NCBI RefSeq assembly: GCF_018070325.1
Contig: NZ_JAGPXY010000002.1
Coordinates: 1-64,000, forward strand
Source: Micromonospora sp. H61
GTDB taxonomy: Bacteria > Actinomycetota > Actinomycetes > Mycobacteriales > Micromonosporaceae
DNA: 64,000 nucleotides
Reading direction: 5' to 3'
Below the pieces are notes generated by a model that worked only from the letters and a program-made list of their open reading frames with translations, had not been told where the DNA came from and did no database searches. A program made the translations under genes and the position numbers. Below, piece after piece: positions 27,381 to 35,915 of this stretch; within the stretch, counting starts at the first letter, position 1, and each line of letters begins with the position of its first letter.

Positions 27381-28033
27381 CGGATCTGGTACCCCGCCCC
27401 GGGGACCGTCTCGATCACCGGTGGGTCGCCGAGTTTGCGGCGCAGCTTCATGACCGTCACCCGGACCACGTTGGTGAACGGGTCGATGTGCTCGTCCCAG
27501 GCGCGTTCCAGCAGGTCCTCGGCGGAGACCACAGCGCCGTCGGCGCGCAGCAGCTCGGCCAGCACCGCGAACTCCTTGCGGGACAGCGCCACGTGCCGGT
27601 CGTCCCGGCGTACCTCGTGTCGGGCCGGGTCGAGCTGGATGCCGGCGCGACGCAGCGTCGGCGGCGCCGCCGGGCGGGACCGGCGGGTCAGCGCGTGCAC
27701 CCGGGCCGACAGCTCGACCAGGGCGAACGGCTTGGTCAGGTAGTCGTCGGCACCGAGCGCCAACCCCGCCACCCGTTCCCGGACCGCCGCCGACGCGGTC
27801 AACATCAGCACCCGGGTCTCCCCGCCCGCGTCCACGATCGCCCGGCACACGTCGTCGCCGTGCACCACCGGCAGGTCCCGGTCCAGGACCACCACTGCGT
27901 ACTCGTTGACGCCGAGCCGTTCCAACGCGGCGTCCCCGTCGTACGCCACGTCGACAGCGAACGACTCCCGACGCAGCCACTCGGCGATGGCGTCCGCCAG
28001 CACGTTCTCGTCCTCGACCACCAGCACTCTCAC
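27377..28033 (-). CDS. OmpR/PhoB family response regulator
   Basis: About 218 aa. The receiver domain begins VRVLVVEDE, has the acidic pair E7-D8, phospho-acceptor Asp51 in VVVLDRDLP, and the conserved Lys in TKPF. A winged-helix DNA-binding domain follows (DPFTNVVRVTVMKLRRKLGDP). Two GTG starts are possible: 28033 gives the usual N-terminus, but GGAGG is only 1 nt away; 28027 has better spacing (about 7 nt). Divergent from the lipoprotein operon; direct repeats between them are candidate binding sites. Confidence 0.9.
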   Translation of the reverse strand: MRVLVVEDENVLADAIAEWLRRESFAVDVAYDGDAALERLGVNEYAVVVLDRDLPVVHGDDVCRAIVDAGGETRVLMLTASAAVRERVAGLALGADDYLTKPFALVELSARVHALTRRSRPAAPPTLRRAGIQLDPARHEVRRDDRHVALSRKEFAVLAELLRADGAVVSAEDLLERAWDEHIDPFTNVVRVTVMKLRRKLGDPPVIETVPGAGYQIR

Positions 28034-28054
28034 CCCTCCATGGTGCGCGGGGTG

Positions 28055-28090
28055 CGGTAACGCCGGCATAACCGCCGACGGTAACGCCGG
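28055..28090. promoter_or_regulatory. Direct repeats, candidate response-regulator binding site
   Basis: CGGTAACGCCGG occurs exactly twice, at 28055-28066 and 28079-28090, with starts 24 bp apart. A related GGGATACGCC follows at once. They lie in the 128-bp region between the divergent regulator and lipoprotein genes. OmpR-type proteins bind direct repeats, so autoregulation and control of the ABC operon are likely. Confidence 0.5.
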
Positions 28091-28161
28091 GGATACGCCC
28101 ACTGCCGTGCACTGGTGTCACGTTCGGCGAACCGCGCCGGACCTGAGCGGAAGCGGACACC

Positions 28162-28686
28162 ATGCGACGACAGATGCTTGCGATCCCCGTCCTGCTCGCC
28201 CTGGCGCTGTCCGGGTGCGGCGCGGGAGGCGACGACGGCGGCGGGGTCGCGACCGCCGGTGGCGCGAAGGCCGAGGCCACGGTGAGCGGCACGCCGGTCA
28301 GTGACTCGGAGCGGCAACTCGGCTTCGCCCGGTGCATGCGGGAGAACGGGGTGGACATGCCCGACCCGGAGCCGGGTGGCCGTCCCGGCTTCCGGTTCGG
28401 CGCGGACGTGGATCAGCAGAAGGTCCAGGCGGCCATGGAGAAGTGCCAGGACAAGCTGCCCAACGGCGGGCAGGGACCGCAGCTCAACCCCGAGCAGGCC
28501 GAGCAGATGCGCACGCTGGCCAAGTGCATGCGGGAGAACGGGGTGCCGGACTTCCCGGACCCGGACGCCGACGGGCGGGTCCGCATCGGGACGGGGGGCA
28601 ACGCGATCAACATCGGCGACCCGGCCATGAAGGCCGCGCTGGAGAAGTGCCGGCAGCACGCGCCGCAGTTCGGGGCCGGCCGGTGA
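28162..28686 (+). CDS. Lipoprotein with duplicated CMRENGV module
   Basis: 174 aa. The signal peptide ends in lipobox LALSGC (Cys19). The mature part contains two copies of the same module: FARCMRENGVDMPDP ... MEKCQDKLP and LAKCMRENGVPDFPDP ... LEKCRQHAP, each with a Cys pair. The Cys could form disulfides or bind a ligand. I know this type only as a hypothetical lipoprotein that often precedes adaptor/ABC genes in actinomycetes. First gene of a tight four-gene operon with GTGA overlap to the next gene. Confidence 0.75.
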   Translation: MRRQMLAIPVLLALALSGCGAGGDDGGGVATAGGAKAEATVSGTPVSDSERQLGFARCMRENGVDMPDPEPGGRPGFRFGADVDQQKVQAAMEKCQDKLPNGGQGPQLNPEQAEQMRTLAKCMRENGVPDFPDPDADGRVRIGTGGNAINIGDPAMKAALEKCRQHAPQFGAGR

Positions 28687-29774
28687 CGGGCGCCAGCCGA
28701 CGCTCGCGGCTGCGCGCCGCCGTCACCGGCGGCGTCGTCCTGCTGGTCGCCGCCGTGGGCGTGGTCGCCGCGGTGGGCTTCGGCGGCGGCTCCGACGGGG
28801 GCCGCGCCCAGGCCGGCAGCGCGCCACCCGCCACCGCCACTGTCACCCGGCAGACCCTCGCCGACTCGGAGACCGCTGACGGTGAGCTGGGGTACGGCGT
28901 GACGCGTACCGCCACGGCGAAGCTCAACGGCACCGTCACCGCGCTGGCGGCCACCGGGTCGACGGTACGGCGGGGCAAGGCGCTCTACCTGGTCGACAAC
29001 GAGGAGGTGGTGCTGCTCTACGGCGGGTTGCCCGCGTACCGGACCCTCGCCCCCGGGGTGGAGGGGCCCGACGTCGCGCAGTTCGAGCGGAACCTCGAAG
29101 CGCTGGGCTACACCGGCTTCACTGTCGACGACGAGTACACCGGCGCCACCGCGGACGCCGTCCGGGACTGGCAGGAGGACCTGGGCCTGACCGAGACCGG
29201 TCGGGTCGAGCCGGGACGGGTCGTGTACGCCGACCGGGAGGTCCGGGTGGAGGGCCACCAGGTCGACGTCGGCGATCTCACCCAGCCCGGCCAGGCGGTG
29301 CTGACGTACACCGGCACCAGCCGGGTCGTCACCGTCGAGTTGGACGTGGACGACCAGCGGTTGGCCAAGCGCGACGCGAAGGTCACCGTGCGGTTGCCGG
29401 ACGGCCGGTCGGTGGCGGGCACGATCAGCACTGTCGAGACGGTCGTCCAGGCCGGCGCGGCCGGTGCCAACGGGCAGGCCGCCGACGCCGAGACGAAGAT
29501 CGAGGTGACAGTCGCGGTGACCGACCCGAAGGCCCTCACCGGCTTCGACCAGGCCAGCGCGGACGTCACGTTCACCGTCTCGGAGCGCCGCGACGTGCTC
29601 ACCGTGCCGGTGGCGGCGCTGTTGGCGCTGGCCGAGGGCGGCTACGGCGTCCAGGTCGCCGAGGGCGACGCGAGCCGGGTCCTCGCGGTGACCACCGGGT
29701 TGTTCGCCGACGGCCGGGTGGAGGTCACCGGTACGGGCCTCACCGAGGGTACGACGGTGGTGGTGCCGACGTGA
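28683..29774 (+). CDS. Efflux periplasmic adaptor-like protein with peptidoglycan-binding domain
   Basis: 363 aa. An N-terminal membrane anchor (about residues 11-33) is followed by a lipoyl/barrel-sandwich segment. A PG_binding_1 domain ([15 protein letters not shown] ... [11 protein letters not shown]) is inserted, and the second half of the adaptor fold carries beta-barrel strands. It resembles the MacA-like subunit of Gram-positive ABC exporters, linking the permease to extracellular substrate, here possibly docked on peptidoglycan. GTG start overlaps the lipoprotein stop; its own stop overlaps the ATPase start. Confidence 0.8.
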   Translation: MTGASRRSRLRAAVTGGVVLLVAAVGVVAAVGFGGGSDGGRAQAGSAPPATATVTRQTLADSETADGELGYGVTRTATAKLNGTVTALAATGSTVRRGKALYLVDNEEVVLLYGGLPAYRTLAPGVEGPDVAQFERNLEALGYTGFTVDDEYTGATADAVRDWQEDLGLTETGRVEPGRVVYADREVRVEGHQVDVGDLTQPGQAVLTYTGTSRVVTVELDVDDQRLAKRDAKVTVRLPDGRSVAGTISTVETVVQAGAAGANGQAADAETKIEVTVAVTDPKALTGFDQASADVTFTVSERRDVLTVPVAALLALAEGGYGVQVAEGDASRVLAVTTGLFADGRVEVTGTGLTEGTTVVVPT

Positions 29775-30466
29775 GCGGCGAGGTGATCGTGCTCGACCGG
29801 GTCAGCAAGCGGTACGCCGGCGGCGTCGTCGCGTTGGACGACGTGTCGCTGCGAATCGGTCACGGCGAGTTGGTAGCGATCGTCGGTCCGTCCGGATCGG
29901 GTAAGTCGACAATGCTGCACCTGATCGGCACCCTGGACCGGCCGTCGTCGGGCAGCGTGCTCATCGACGGGTACGACGCGGCGAAGCTGACCGACCGGGA
30001 GTTGTCCGCGCTGCGGGCCACCCGGATCGGCTTCGTCTTCCAGCAGTTCCACCTCGCCCCCGGCGTCCCGGTCGTGGACAACGTGGCCGACGGGTTGCTC
30101 TACTCCGGCGTACCGCTGCGGCGGCGGCGCGAACGGGCGGAGGCCGCGTTGGTCCGGGTCGGCCTGGGCCACCGGTTGGGGCACCGGCCGCACGAGCTGT
30201 CCGGCGGGGAACGGCAGCGGGTGGCAGTGGCCCGCGCGGTGGTCGGCGAGCCGGCGGTGCTGCTCGCCGACGAGCCGACCGGCAACCTGGACTCCCAGTC
30301 CGGTGCCGGGGTGTTGGAGTTGCTGCACGATCTGCACCGGGCCGGAACCACAGTCGTGGTGATCACGCATGACCGGGAGATCGCGGGAAGCCTGCCCCGG
30401 CAGGTGCGGATGCGTGACGGCGCGGTGCGGCACGACTCGGCCCTCGCGTCGGGCGGTGTCGGCTGA
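29771..30466 (+). CDS. ABC transporter ATP-binding protein (MacB/LolD type)
   Basis: 231 aa, normal length. Walker A GPSGSGKS (residues 39-46), Q loop [11 protein letters not shown], signature [14 protein letters not shown], Walker B/D loop [15 protein letters not shown] and H loop VVITHD are all intact. It belongs to the subfamily that powers MacB/FtsX-type permeases, encoded immediately downstream (TGATG overlap). GTG start within the previous stop. Likely drives export or mechanotransmission of a drug, peptide or envelope component; the substrate is unknown. Confidence 0.92.
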   Translation: MSGEVIVLDRVSKRYAGGVVALDDVSLRIGHGELVAIVGPSGSGKSTMLHLIGTLDRPSSGSVLIDGYDAAKLTDRELSALRATRIGFVFQQFHLAPGVPVVDNVADGLLYSGVPLRRRRERAEAALVRVGLGHRLGHRPHELSGGERQRVAVARAVVGEPAVLLADEPTGNLDSQSGAGVLELLHDLHRAGTTVVVITHDREIAGSLPRQVRMRDGAVRHDSALASGGVG

Positions 30467-31665
30467 TGGCGACGCTGACCCCGGCCCGACTGCGGCCGGC
30501 GGACGTCGTGCGCGTCGGTGGGGTGGGGCTGCGGACCCGTCCGCTGCGGGCGTTCCTCTCCGCGTTGGGCATAGCGATCGGCATCGCCGCGATGATCGCG
30601 GTGGTCGGTATCTCCTCGTCGTCCCGAGCCGAGCTGGACCGGGCGCTCGACGCGCTCGGCACCAACCTGCTCACCGTCGAGCCGGGCAGCACCCTGTTCG
30701 GCGCGGACGCGCAACTGCCCGAGGAGTCGATCGCGACGATCGGGCGGATCGGTCCGGTGACCGAGGTGTCCGCGACCGGGCAGGTGCCCGACGCGAAGGT
30801 GTACCGCTCGGATCGGATCCCGGCGGCGGAGACCGGTGGCATCGCCACCCGGGCGGCCCGACTGGACCTGCTCGGCACCGTGGGAGCCGAGGTGGCCACC
30901 GGCACCTGGCTCAACGAGGCGACCGCCCGCTACCCCGCGGTCGTGCTCGGCGCCACCGCCGCGCAGCGGCTCGGGATCACCTCGGCGGACCCGCAGGTGC
31001 AGGTGTGGCTGGGTGGACGGCCGTTCACAGTGGTCGGCACCCTCGCCGCCGCACCGCTCGCCCCGGAGTTGGACACGTCGGCGTTGGTCGGCTGGGCGGC
31101 GGCGGCCGAGTACCTGGGCTTCGACGGTCACCCGACGACCGTCTACACCCGGGCGCAGGAGTCGCAGGTCGAGGCGGTCCGGTCGGTGCTCGGCGCGACC
31201 ACCAACCCGGAGGCGCCGAACGAGGTCGAGGTGTCCCGGCCCTCGGACGCACTGGCCGCCGCCGAGGCGACCGACGACGCGTTCACCGGCCTGTTGCTGG
31301 GCCTGGGCGCGGTCGCCCTGCTGGTCGGTGGGGTCGGCGTGGCGAACACCATGGTGATCTCGGTGCTGGAACGCCGGGCCGAGATCGGCCTGCGCCGGTC
31401 ACTGGGCGCCACCCGCGGTCAGGTACGGGCCCAGTTCCTCACCGAGTCGCTGCTGCTCTCCGCGCTCGGCGGGATCGGTGGGGTGGTGCTGGGCATCCTG
31501 GTCACAGCGGGCTACGCGCTGTCGCAGGACTGGCCGACAGTGGTGCCGGCCTGGGCGATGCTCGGCGGGGTGGGCGCGACAGTGGTCATCGGCGGTCTCG
31601 CCGGCCTCTACCCGGCGGTGCGCGCCGCCCGCCTCGCGCCGACGGAGGCGCTGGCCGCCGTGTGA
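30466..31665 (+). CDS. FtsX/MacB-type ABC permease
   Basis: 399 aa. One N-terminal helix (about residues 28-50, FLSALGIAIGIAAMIAVVGI) precedes a large extracytoplasmic MacB-PCD domain of about 220 residues, then three C-terminal helices with the family motif ERRAEIGLRRSLGATRGQV. With the ATPase and adaptor it forms a complete MacAB-like exporter. Last gene of the operon; a long hairpin ends transcription 35 bp later. Confidence 0.9.
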   Translation: MATLTPARLRPADVVRVGGVGLRTRPLRAFLSALGIAIGIAAMIAVVGISSSSRAELDRALDALGTNLLTVEPGSTLFGADAQLPEESIATIGRIGPVTEVSATGQVPDAKVYRSDRIPAAETGGIATRAARLDLLGTVGAEVATGTWLNEATARYPAVVLGATAAQRLGITSADPQVQVWLGGRPFTVVGTLAAAPLAPELDTSALVGWAAAAEYLGFDGHPTTVYTRAQESQVEAVRSVLGATTNPEAPNEVEVSRPSDALAAAEATDDAFTGLLLGLGAVALLVGGVGVANTMVISVLERRAEIGLRRSLGATRGQVRAQFLTESLLLSALGGIGGVVLGILVTAGYALSQDWPTVVPAWAMLGGVGATVVIGGLAGLYPAVRAARLAPTEALAAV

Positions 31666-31699
31666 CCGGCGTGGCTCGGTTGGGCCGCGTGATGCGACA

Positions 31700-31747
31700 G
31701 AGCGTGATGACTGTGCGGCATATTTATGCCTCACAGTCATCACGCTC
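31700..31747. terminator. Bidirectional terminator between convergent ABC operon and deoD
   Basis: A 16-bp perfect stem (31700-31715 with 31732-31747; arm GAGCGTGATGACTGTG) continues, after one mismatch, into GGCATA/TATGCC with a tiny loop. It is the longest inverted repeat I noticed in the window and sits exactly between two converging transcription units. Confidence 0.85.
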
Positions 31748-31772
31748 GTCGCGGTGACGCCGCCCGGACGGG

Positions 31773-32480
31773 TCAGGCGATGATCGTGTCGAGGGCGATC
31801 TCGACCATCTGGCTGAAGGTCTGCTCGCGCTCCTCCGAGGTGGTCTTCTCGCCGGTCTTGATGTGGTCGCTGACGGTCAACACGGTCAGTGCGCGGGCCT
31901 TGAACCGGGCGGCGATCGTGTAGAGCGCCGCCGACTCCATCTCCACCGCCAGCACGCCGTAGTCGGCGAGGGTGTCGTACAGGTCCGGGCGGTCGGTGTA
32001 GAAGGCGTCCGCCGCCAGGATCGGCCCCACGTGCATGGTGATGCCGCGTCGCTCGGCCACCTCGACCGACGTACGCAGCAGCCCGAAATCGGCCACCGGG
32101 GCGTAGTCGATCAGCCCGTCGAAGCGCATCCGGTTCATGTTCGAGTCGGTGGACGACCCGATCGCGGCCACCACGTCCCGCAGTTGCAGGTCCGTGCTGA
32201 GGGCGCCACAGGAGCCGACCCGGATCAGCGTCTTCACGCCGTACTCGTTGATCAATTCGTGGGCGTAGATGGAGGCCGACGGCATGCCCATGCCGGAGCC
32301 CTGGACGGAAACCTCGACGCCGTTCCAGCGGCCGGTGAAGCCCAGCATGCCCCGAACCGTCGAGTAGCAGGTGGCGCCCTCGAGGTAGGTCTCCGCGATC
32401 CACTTGGCCCGCAGGGGGTCACCCGGCATCAGGACCCGCTCGGCGATCTCGCCCGGCTTCGCGCCGATGTGCGTACTCAT
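31773..32480 (-). CDS. deoD: Purine-nucleoside phosphorylase, DeoD type
   Basis: 235 aa, the standard hexameric PNP length. It splits purine (deoxy)nucleosides with phosphate in the salvage pathway. [20 protein letters not shown] at the N-terminus, the phosphate-binding RVGSCGAL, the ribose-binding [11 protein letters not shown] and the catalytic-type Asp in LTVSDH are present. ATG 32480; the coding sequence ends before the shared terminator hairpin. Divergent from tRNA-Ser(CGA) across 75 bp. Confidence 0.95.
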   Translation of the reverse strand: MSTHIGAKPGEIAERVLMPGDPLRAKWIAETYLEGATCYSTVRGMLGFTGRWNGVEVSVQGSGMGMPSASIYAHELINEYGVKTLIRVGSCGALSTDLQLRDVVAAIGSSTDSNMNRMRFDGLIDYAPVADFGLLRTSVEVAERRGITMHVGPILAADAFYTDRPDLYDTLADYGVLAVEMESAALYTIAARFKARALTVLTVSDHIKTGEKTTSEEREQTFSQMVEIALDTIIA

Positions 32481-32555
32481 GGCAAAGATCCTGCCAGGCC
32501 GGCCCGGGCGATACCGGTTCGGCGTCGGAACCGGCGGTCCTGTACCCTCGTCGGC

Positions 32556-32642
32556 GGTGGCGTGTCCGAGCGGCCTAAGGAGCACGCCTCGAAAGCGTGT
32601 GAGGGTTAACGCCCTCCGAGGGTTCAAATCCCTCCGCCACCG
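32556..32642 (+). tRNA. tRNA-Ser (anticodon CGA)
   Basis: An 87-nt class II tRNA. The acceptor GGTGGCG pairs with CGCCACC, with discriminator G. The anticodon arm CACGC-CTCGAAA-GCGTG puts CGA at 32590-32592. A long variable arm (GAGGGTTAACGCCCTC) marks a serine tRNA, and the T loop is GGTTCAAATCC. CCA is not encoded. A terminator follows. No att-like duplication accompanies this copy. Confidence 0.95.
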
Positions 32643-32654
32643 CTCTGTAGTGCA

Positions 32655-32694
32655 GAAACGCCCGGTCGATCCGCGAGGGTCGACCGGGCGTTTT
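32655..32694. terminator. Terminator between tRNA-Ser and convergent SDR gene
   Basis: AAACGCCCGGTCGA (32656-32669) pairs perfectly with TCGACCGGGCGTTT (32680-32693), followed by a further T. The A/T ends flanking the stem let it serve both the tRNA and the convergent SDR gene. Confidence 0.85.
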
Positions 32695-32698
32695 CGCG

Positions 32699-33448
32699 TC
32701 AGAGTTGCTGCTCGCCGCCGTCGACGAACAACTCGCCGCCGGTCATGAAGCTGCTCTGGTCGGAGGCGAGGAAGAGCGCCGCGTTGGCGATCTCGTCCGG
32801 GTGTGCCATGCGCTGCATGGGCACGCCCGAGGCGATGGTCTTCAGCAACCCGGGTGCCTCGGCAGGGCTGGGCGCGAGACCGGCGAGACCGGGGGTCTCG
32901 GTCGAGCCGGGCACCAGGGTGTTGACCCGGATCTTCCGGCCGATCAGTTCGGCGGCCCAGGTGCGGCCGAACGAGCGGATGGCCGCCTTGGACGCCGCGT
33001 AGACGCTGAACGCCGGGGTGCCGTTGCTGGCGGCAGTCGAGCCGGTGAGCACGATCGACGCGCCCTCGTTGAGCAGGGGCAGGGCCTTCTGCACTGTGAA
33101 GATGGTGCCGTAGATGTTGGTGTCGAAGGTGTTGGCCACGTGCTCGACCGTGATCGAGTCGAGCGAACGGAACTCCCCACCGCCGGCGTTGGCGAACACC
33201 ACGTCCAGCCCAGCGCCCCGCTCCTCGATCGCCCGCATCACCCGGTCCAGGTCGTCGAGCTTGCTGACGTCGCTGGCGATGCCTGTGACGTTCGCGCCGA
33301 TGCTGGCGACGGCCTCGTCCACCGGGCCCTTGCGGCGGCCGGTGACGAAGACGTACGCGCCTTCGGCGGCGAAGCGGCGGGCGGCGGCCAGGCCGATGCC
33401 CGTGGTGCCCCCGGTGACGAGGGCTGTCTTGCCGTCGAGCTGTCCCAC
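32699..33448 (-). CDS. SDR family NAD(P)-dependent oxidoreductase
   Basis: 249 aa classical short-chain dehydrogenase. The cofactor motif TGGTTGIG is at residues 12-19, NAG at about 87-89, catalytic Ser137, Tyr150 and Lys154 (SVYAASK), and a C-terminal LFVDGG. R38-R39 after the second strand suggests NADP preference. The substrate is unknown. GTG 33448 is chosen because AGGAGA lies 6 nt upstream. A TetR-type palindrome 58-71 bp upstream suggests repression by an unlinked regulator. Confidence 0.88.
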   Translation of the reverse strand: MGQLDGKTALVTGGTTGIGLAAARRFAAEGAYVFVTGRRKGPVDEAVASIGANVTGIASDVSKLDDLDRVMRAIEERGAGLDVVFANAGGGEFRSLDSITVEHVANTFDTNIYGTIFTVQKALPLLNEGASIVLTGSTAASNGTPAFSVYAASKAAIRSFGRTWAAELIGRKIRVNTLVPGSTETPGLAGLAPSPAEAPGLLKTIASGVPMQRMAHPDEIANAALFLASDQSSFMTGGELFVDGGEQQL

Positions 33449-33505
33449 GATGGATCTCCTCTGTCGGGTGGTCGTGTGCGGCCGGCCGGGCCTCAAGCGA
33501 ATTCT

Positions 33506-33519
33506 GTACCGGTCGGTAC
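33506..33519. promoter_or_regulatory. Palindrome GTACCGGTCGGTAC, candidate TetR-type operator
   Basis: GTACC and GGTAC arms with a 4-bp spacer lie 58-71 bp upstream of the SDR start codon, where a promoter would be. The shape matches operators of TetR-family repressors. The rest of the 313-bp gap (33449-33761) shows no credible gene. Confidence 0.45.
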
Positions 33520-33761
33520 GTATCCGAACGTGGCGGTAGGAGGAGTTGTTCCGCAAGGCCGTGGCCCGCTACGCCGAAAGGGACACGGGGTACGCGCGGG
33601 ACGCCTTCGCCCAGCCGACCGCGTACGAGGTGGGTGGTCACCCTGCTCCGCGAGAACGTGGTCGCCGTGATCCGGCCGGACCGACCGCTCGGTCCGTGCC
33701 TGGAGCGACTTCGCCCGGACCGGTCGGGCCGACCCGTCCGGTCAGCCCGTAGGTTGTCGGC

Positions 33762-34292
33762 TCAGCACGGGCCCGCACCCTCGTTGAAGAGGCGGCGGGC
33801 CCAGTCCGCGTACCCGGCGATGGTTTTTCGGACAGTGCGCCCGTCGTGCAGGAACAGGTAGGCCCGGTCGCCGCTGCGAGCGAGCAACCCGTCGAGCCGA
33901 TGTGTCCCCTGTGGAGCCCGCAGCCGGCTGACCTGCGGGTAGCGGTCCCAGACCTCGTCGACGGGCGAGCCTGCCGTTATGCCCTCCGGTGTCCGCATCG
34001 GGTCGCCGACCCAGAGCAGCACGAGTTTGTCCTCCACGAAGACCGGGCTGACCGTGTCGTGGCCGGCGAGCATCGGCCCGCAGGCTTCCAGGCTGGTACG
34101 CAGGATGCCGCGTCGGGTCAGCTCGTCCTCGGTGGCACCGAACTCGATGTTGCGCAGGCCGTTCAGGTCGATGATCTCCACGTTGCCGGCGGGCCGGCCG
34201 TTAGGAATCGACCCGGTTGGCGGTACGCCGCTGCCCGCGATCGAGGCAGCCGTCAACAGCGTGGCGATAAACGCAAATTGTCGCAATTTCAT
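33762..34292 (-). CDS. Secreted protein of unknown function
   Basis: 176 aa. A typical signal peptide (MKLRQFAFIATLLTAASIAG) is followed by a small domain with two Cys (EACGPM and the terminal GPC) that may be disulfide-linked. I do not recognise the family. The ATG overlaps the stop of the upstream gene (ATGA), so the two are translationally coupled. Confidence 0.65.
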   Translation of the reverse strand: MKLRQFAFIATLLTAASIAGSGVPPTGSIPNGRPAGNVEIIDLNGLRNIEFGATEDELTRRGILRTSLEACGPMLAGHDTVSPVFVEDKLVLLWVGDPMRTPEGITAGSPVDEVWDRYPQVSRLRAPQGTHRLDGLLARSGDRAYLFLHDGRTVRKTIAGYADWARRLFNEGAGPC

Positions 34293-34903
34293 GGAATCCC
34301 CCAGTCCCCAACGGAACGGGAGCGTTCAGGTTGCTGCCGAACGCTGGATTCCTGGTTTTCCCACTGCTCGACCAACTCGTCCCAGTAGTCGGCGCTGAGT
34401 CGACGCCGCCCGTGCGCCAGCCAACCCTCGGTGCTCCGCTCCAGGTGCAACCCCACTTCGGCGAACCTGTCGATCCAGGTGCCGGGCTCCACGCCGAGCT
34501 GACTGAGCGCACAGTTGATCGGCCACTGCTCGCGCGGCGCGCTCAACTCGTCGTCGAAGCGCGGGCCCCAGGACAGCCCTCCGCCCAACCACACCGCTGC
34601 CGACTGGTAGCCGACGCCGCCACCGAACTCCGCCTCCACATAGGCCACCGGAGCCGACTGTGACCAGCGGGTCAGCACCTCGACCAGCGCCGTCGACAAC
34701 ACCAGGCCGAACGGGCCCGCGGCGCTGCGCTCGTCAGTGGCGAAATCCGGCAACGACCCGGTCAGCTCGATCACCAACTGCGGGGTGACCGGCAGCAGCG
34801 CGAAGTCCTGGCGCAGCTCGCCGAGGACCGCGTGATCCAGCTCGGCGGTCTGCTCGCGGAGCAGTTCGACGTCCGCGACCACCGCGCTGAGCTGGTAAGC
34901 CAC
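34289..34903 (-). CDS. Hypothetical cytosolic protein coupled to a secreted protein
   Basis: 204 aa, no signal peptide or helix. GTG 34903 has GGAGG at 5 nt and is convincing, although the frame is open to 35068. The middle is rich in Gly and aromatic residues (EAEFGGGVGYQSAAVWLGGG), and the C-terminus is Trp-rich (DYWDELVEQWENQ). I recognise no family. An ATGA overlap ties it to the secreted protein. Confidence 0.65.
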   Translation of the reverse strand: MAYQLSAVVADVELLREQTAELDHAVLGELRQDFALLPVTPQLVIELTGSLPDFATDERSAAGPFGLVLSTALVEVLTRWSQSAPVAYVEAEFGGGVGYQSAAVWLGGGLSWGPRFDDELSAPREQWPINCALSQLGVEPGTWIDRFAEVGLHLERSTEGWLAHGRRRLSADYWDELVEQWENQESSVRQQPERSRSVGDWGIP

Positions 34904-35060
34904 GGAACCTCCGGTCGTCCACAGCCTGTGGATAGAACATGTGTACGACGGTCTCCCCGTCGTCGCTGCCTGGCACGGTACCGGCCGGAGAGTGGACGTG
35001 CCGGGCCCTGCTCGACGAGTGGGCGTCGGCGAGCAGGGCGACGGTTGTACGGTCCTGGCC

Positions 35061-35699
35061 ATGGCCAATCAACTGAGCGTTCCCGGTGTGCCGTTCCCGC
35101 TCGTGCCCTCGTCCGCCGAGCTGTGGCGGGTCGACGAGGCGGCCGGCACCTTGGCGGTCGAGGCGCAGCCGCACACTGACATCTTCATCGACCCCAGCAC
35201 CGGCTCCGCCGAGACCACCACTGTCAGTGCCGAGTCGACGCTCAACGCGGCGACACTGCTCGGGGACCTGCCGACCGGGGACTTCCAGTTCAGCGCCCGG
35301 GTCACGGTGGGCTTCGCCGCCACCTTCGACGCCGGGGTGCTGCTGCTGTGGCTCGACGAGCGGCGCTGGGCCAAGCTGTGCTTCGAGTTCTCGCCAGCAG
35401 GCGACCCGATGATCGTGTCGGTCATCTGCCGAGGCGTCGCCGACGACGCGAACGCCTTTGTCGTACCCGACCGGTCGGTGTGGCTGCGGGTCTCCCGGGT
35501 TGACGGGGTCTACGCGTACCACGCCTCGGTCGACGGTGAGACCTGGCAGCTGATCCGCGTGTTCCTCCTCGACCCCGACACGTCTCGCGACCGGATCGGC
35601 TTCGCGGGCCAGTCCCCGACCGGCGAGGGGTGCGGCGTGACCTTCGACGAGATCACGTTCCGGGCAGAGCGTCTGGGCGATCTCCGCGACGGCTCCTGA
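35061..35699 (+). CDS. DUF1349 domain protein (concanavalin A-like fold)
   Basis: 212 aa, the size of stand-alone DUF1349/YkgJ-type proteins predicted to have a beta-sandwich lectin-like fold. FDAGVLLLWLDERRWAKLCFE and the Trp-rich SVDGETWQLIRVF are characteristic. No signal peptide. The substrate or ligand is unknown. The first ATG after the open frame's entry is used because the family begins about there; no strong RBS is visible. Confidence 0.75.
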   Translation: MANQLSVPGVPFPLVPSSAELWRVDEAAGTLAVEAQPHTDIFIDPSTGSAETTTVSAESTLNAATLLGDLPTGDFQFSARVTVGFAATFDAGVLLLWLDERRWAKLCFEFSPAGDPMIVSVICRGVADDANAFVVPDRSVWLRVSRVDGVYAYHASVDGETWQLIRVFLLDPDTSRDRIGFAGQSPTGEGCGVTFDEITFRAERLGDLRDGS

Positions 35700-35723
35700 C
35701 CTGCCTGTGTGACCGGGCGCAGG

Positions 35724-35915
35724 TCAGGTGCGCCGGGTGAGCTGGGTGACGAACGCACGCCAGGCCGTGGGCGCGAAGGCGAGCGCCGGGCCGGTCGGGT
35801 CCTTTGAATCCCGTACGCCGATGACGCCGGGCAGGTTGTCGGCGACCTCGACGCAGGCGCCGCCGTTGCCGCTGCTGCGGCTGCTCTTGCGCCACCGGGC
35901 GCCGTTCAGCTCCAT
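35724..35915 (-). CDS. DUF397 domain protein
   Basis: 63 aa. The family pattern W-R-K-S-S-R-S-S-G-N-G-G-A-C-V-E-V and VRDSKDPTGPALAF is clear. DUF397 peptides are encoded with DUF5753-type XRE regulators in actinomycetes and are thought to act as their small partner; in Streptomyces some such pairs affect development. It overlaps the XRE gene by 10 bp. Confidence 0.9.
   Translation of the reverse strand: MELNGARWRKSSRSSGNGGACVEVADNLPGVIGVRDSKDPTGPALAFAPTAWRAFVTQLTRRT

Noticed and set aside
32556..32642. tRNA-Ser(CGA) as a second integration site
   Set aside because: No duplicated 3' tRNA segment, no GC shift and no mobile gene nearby.
33546..33752. Short + strand open frame upstream of the SDR gene
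   Set aside because: No RBS, Pro/Arg-rich composition, no recognisable fold.
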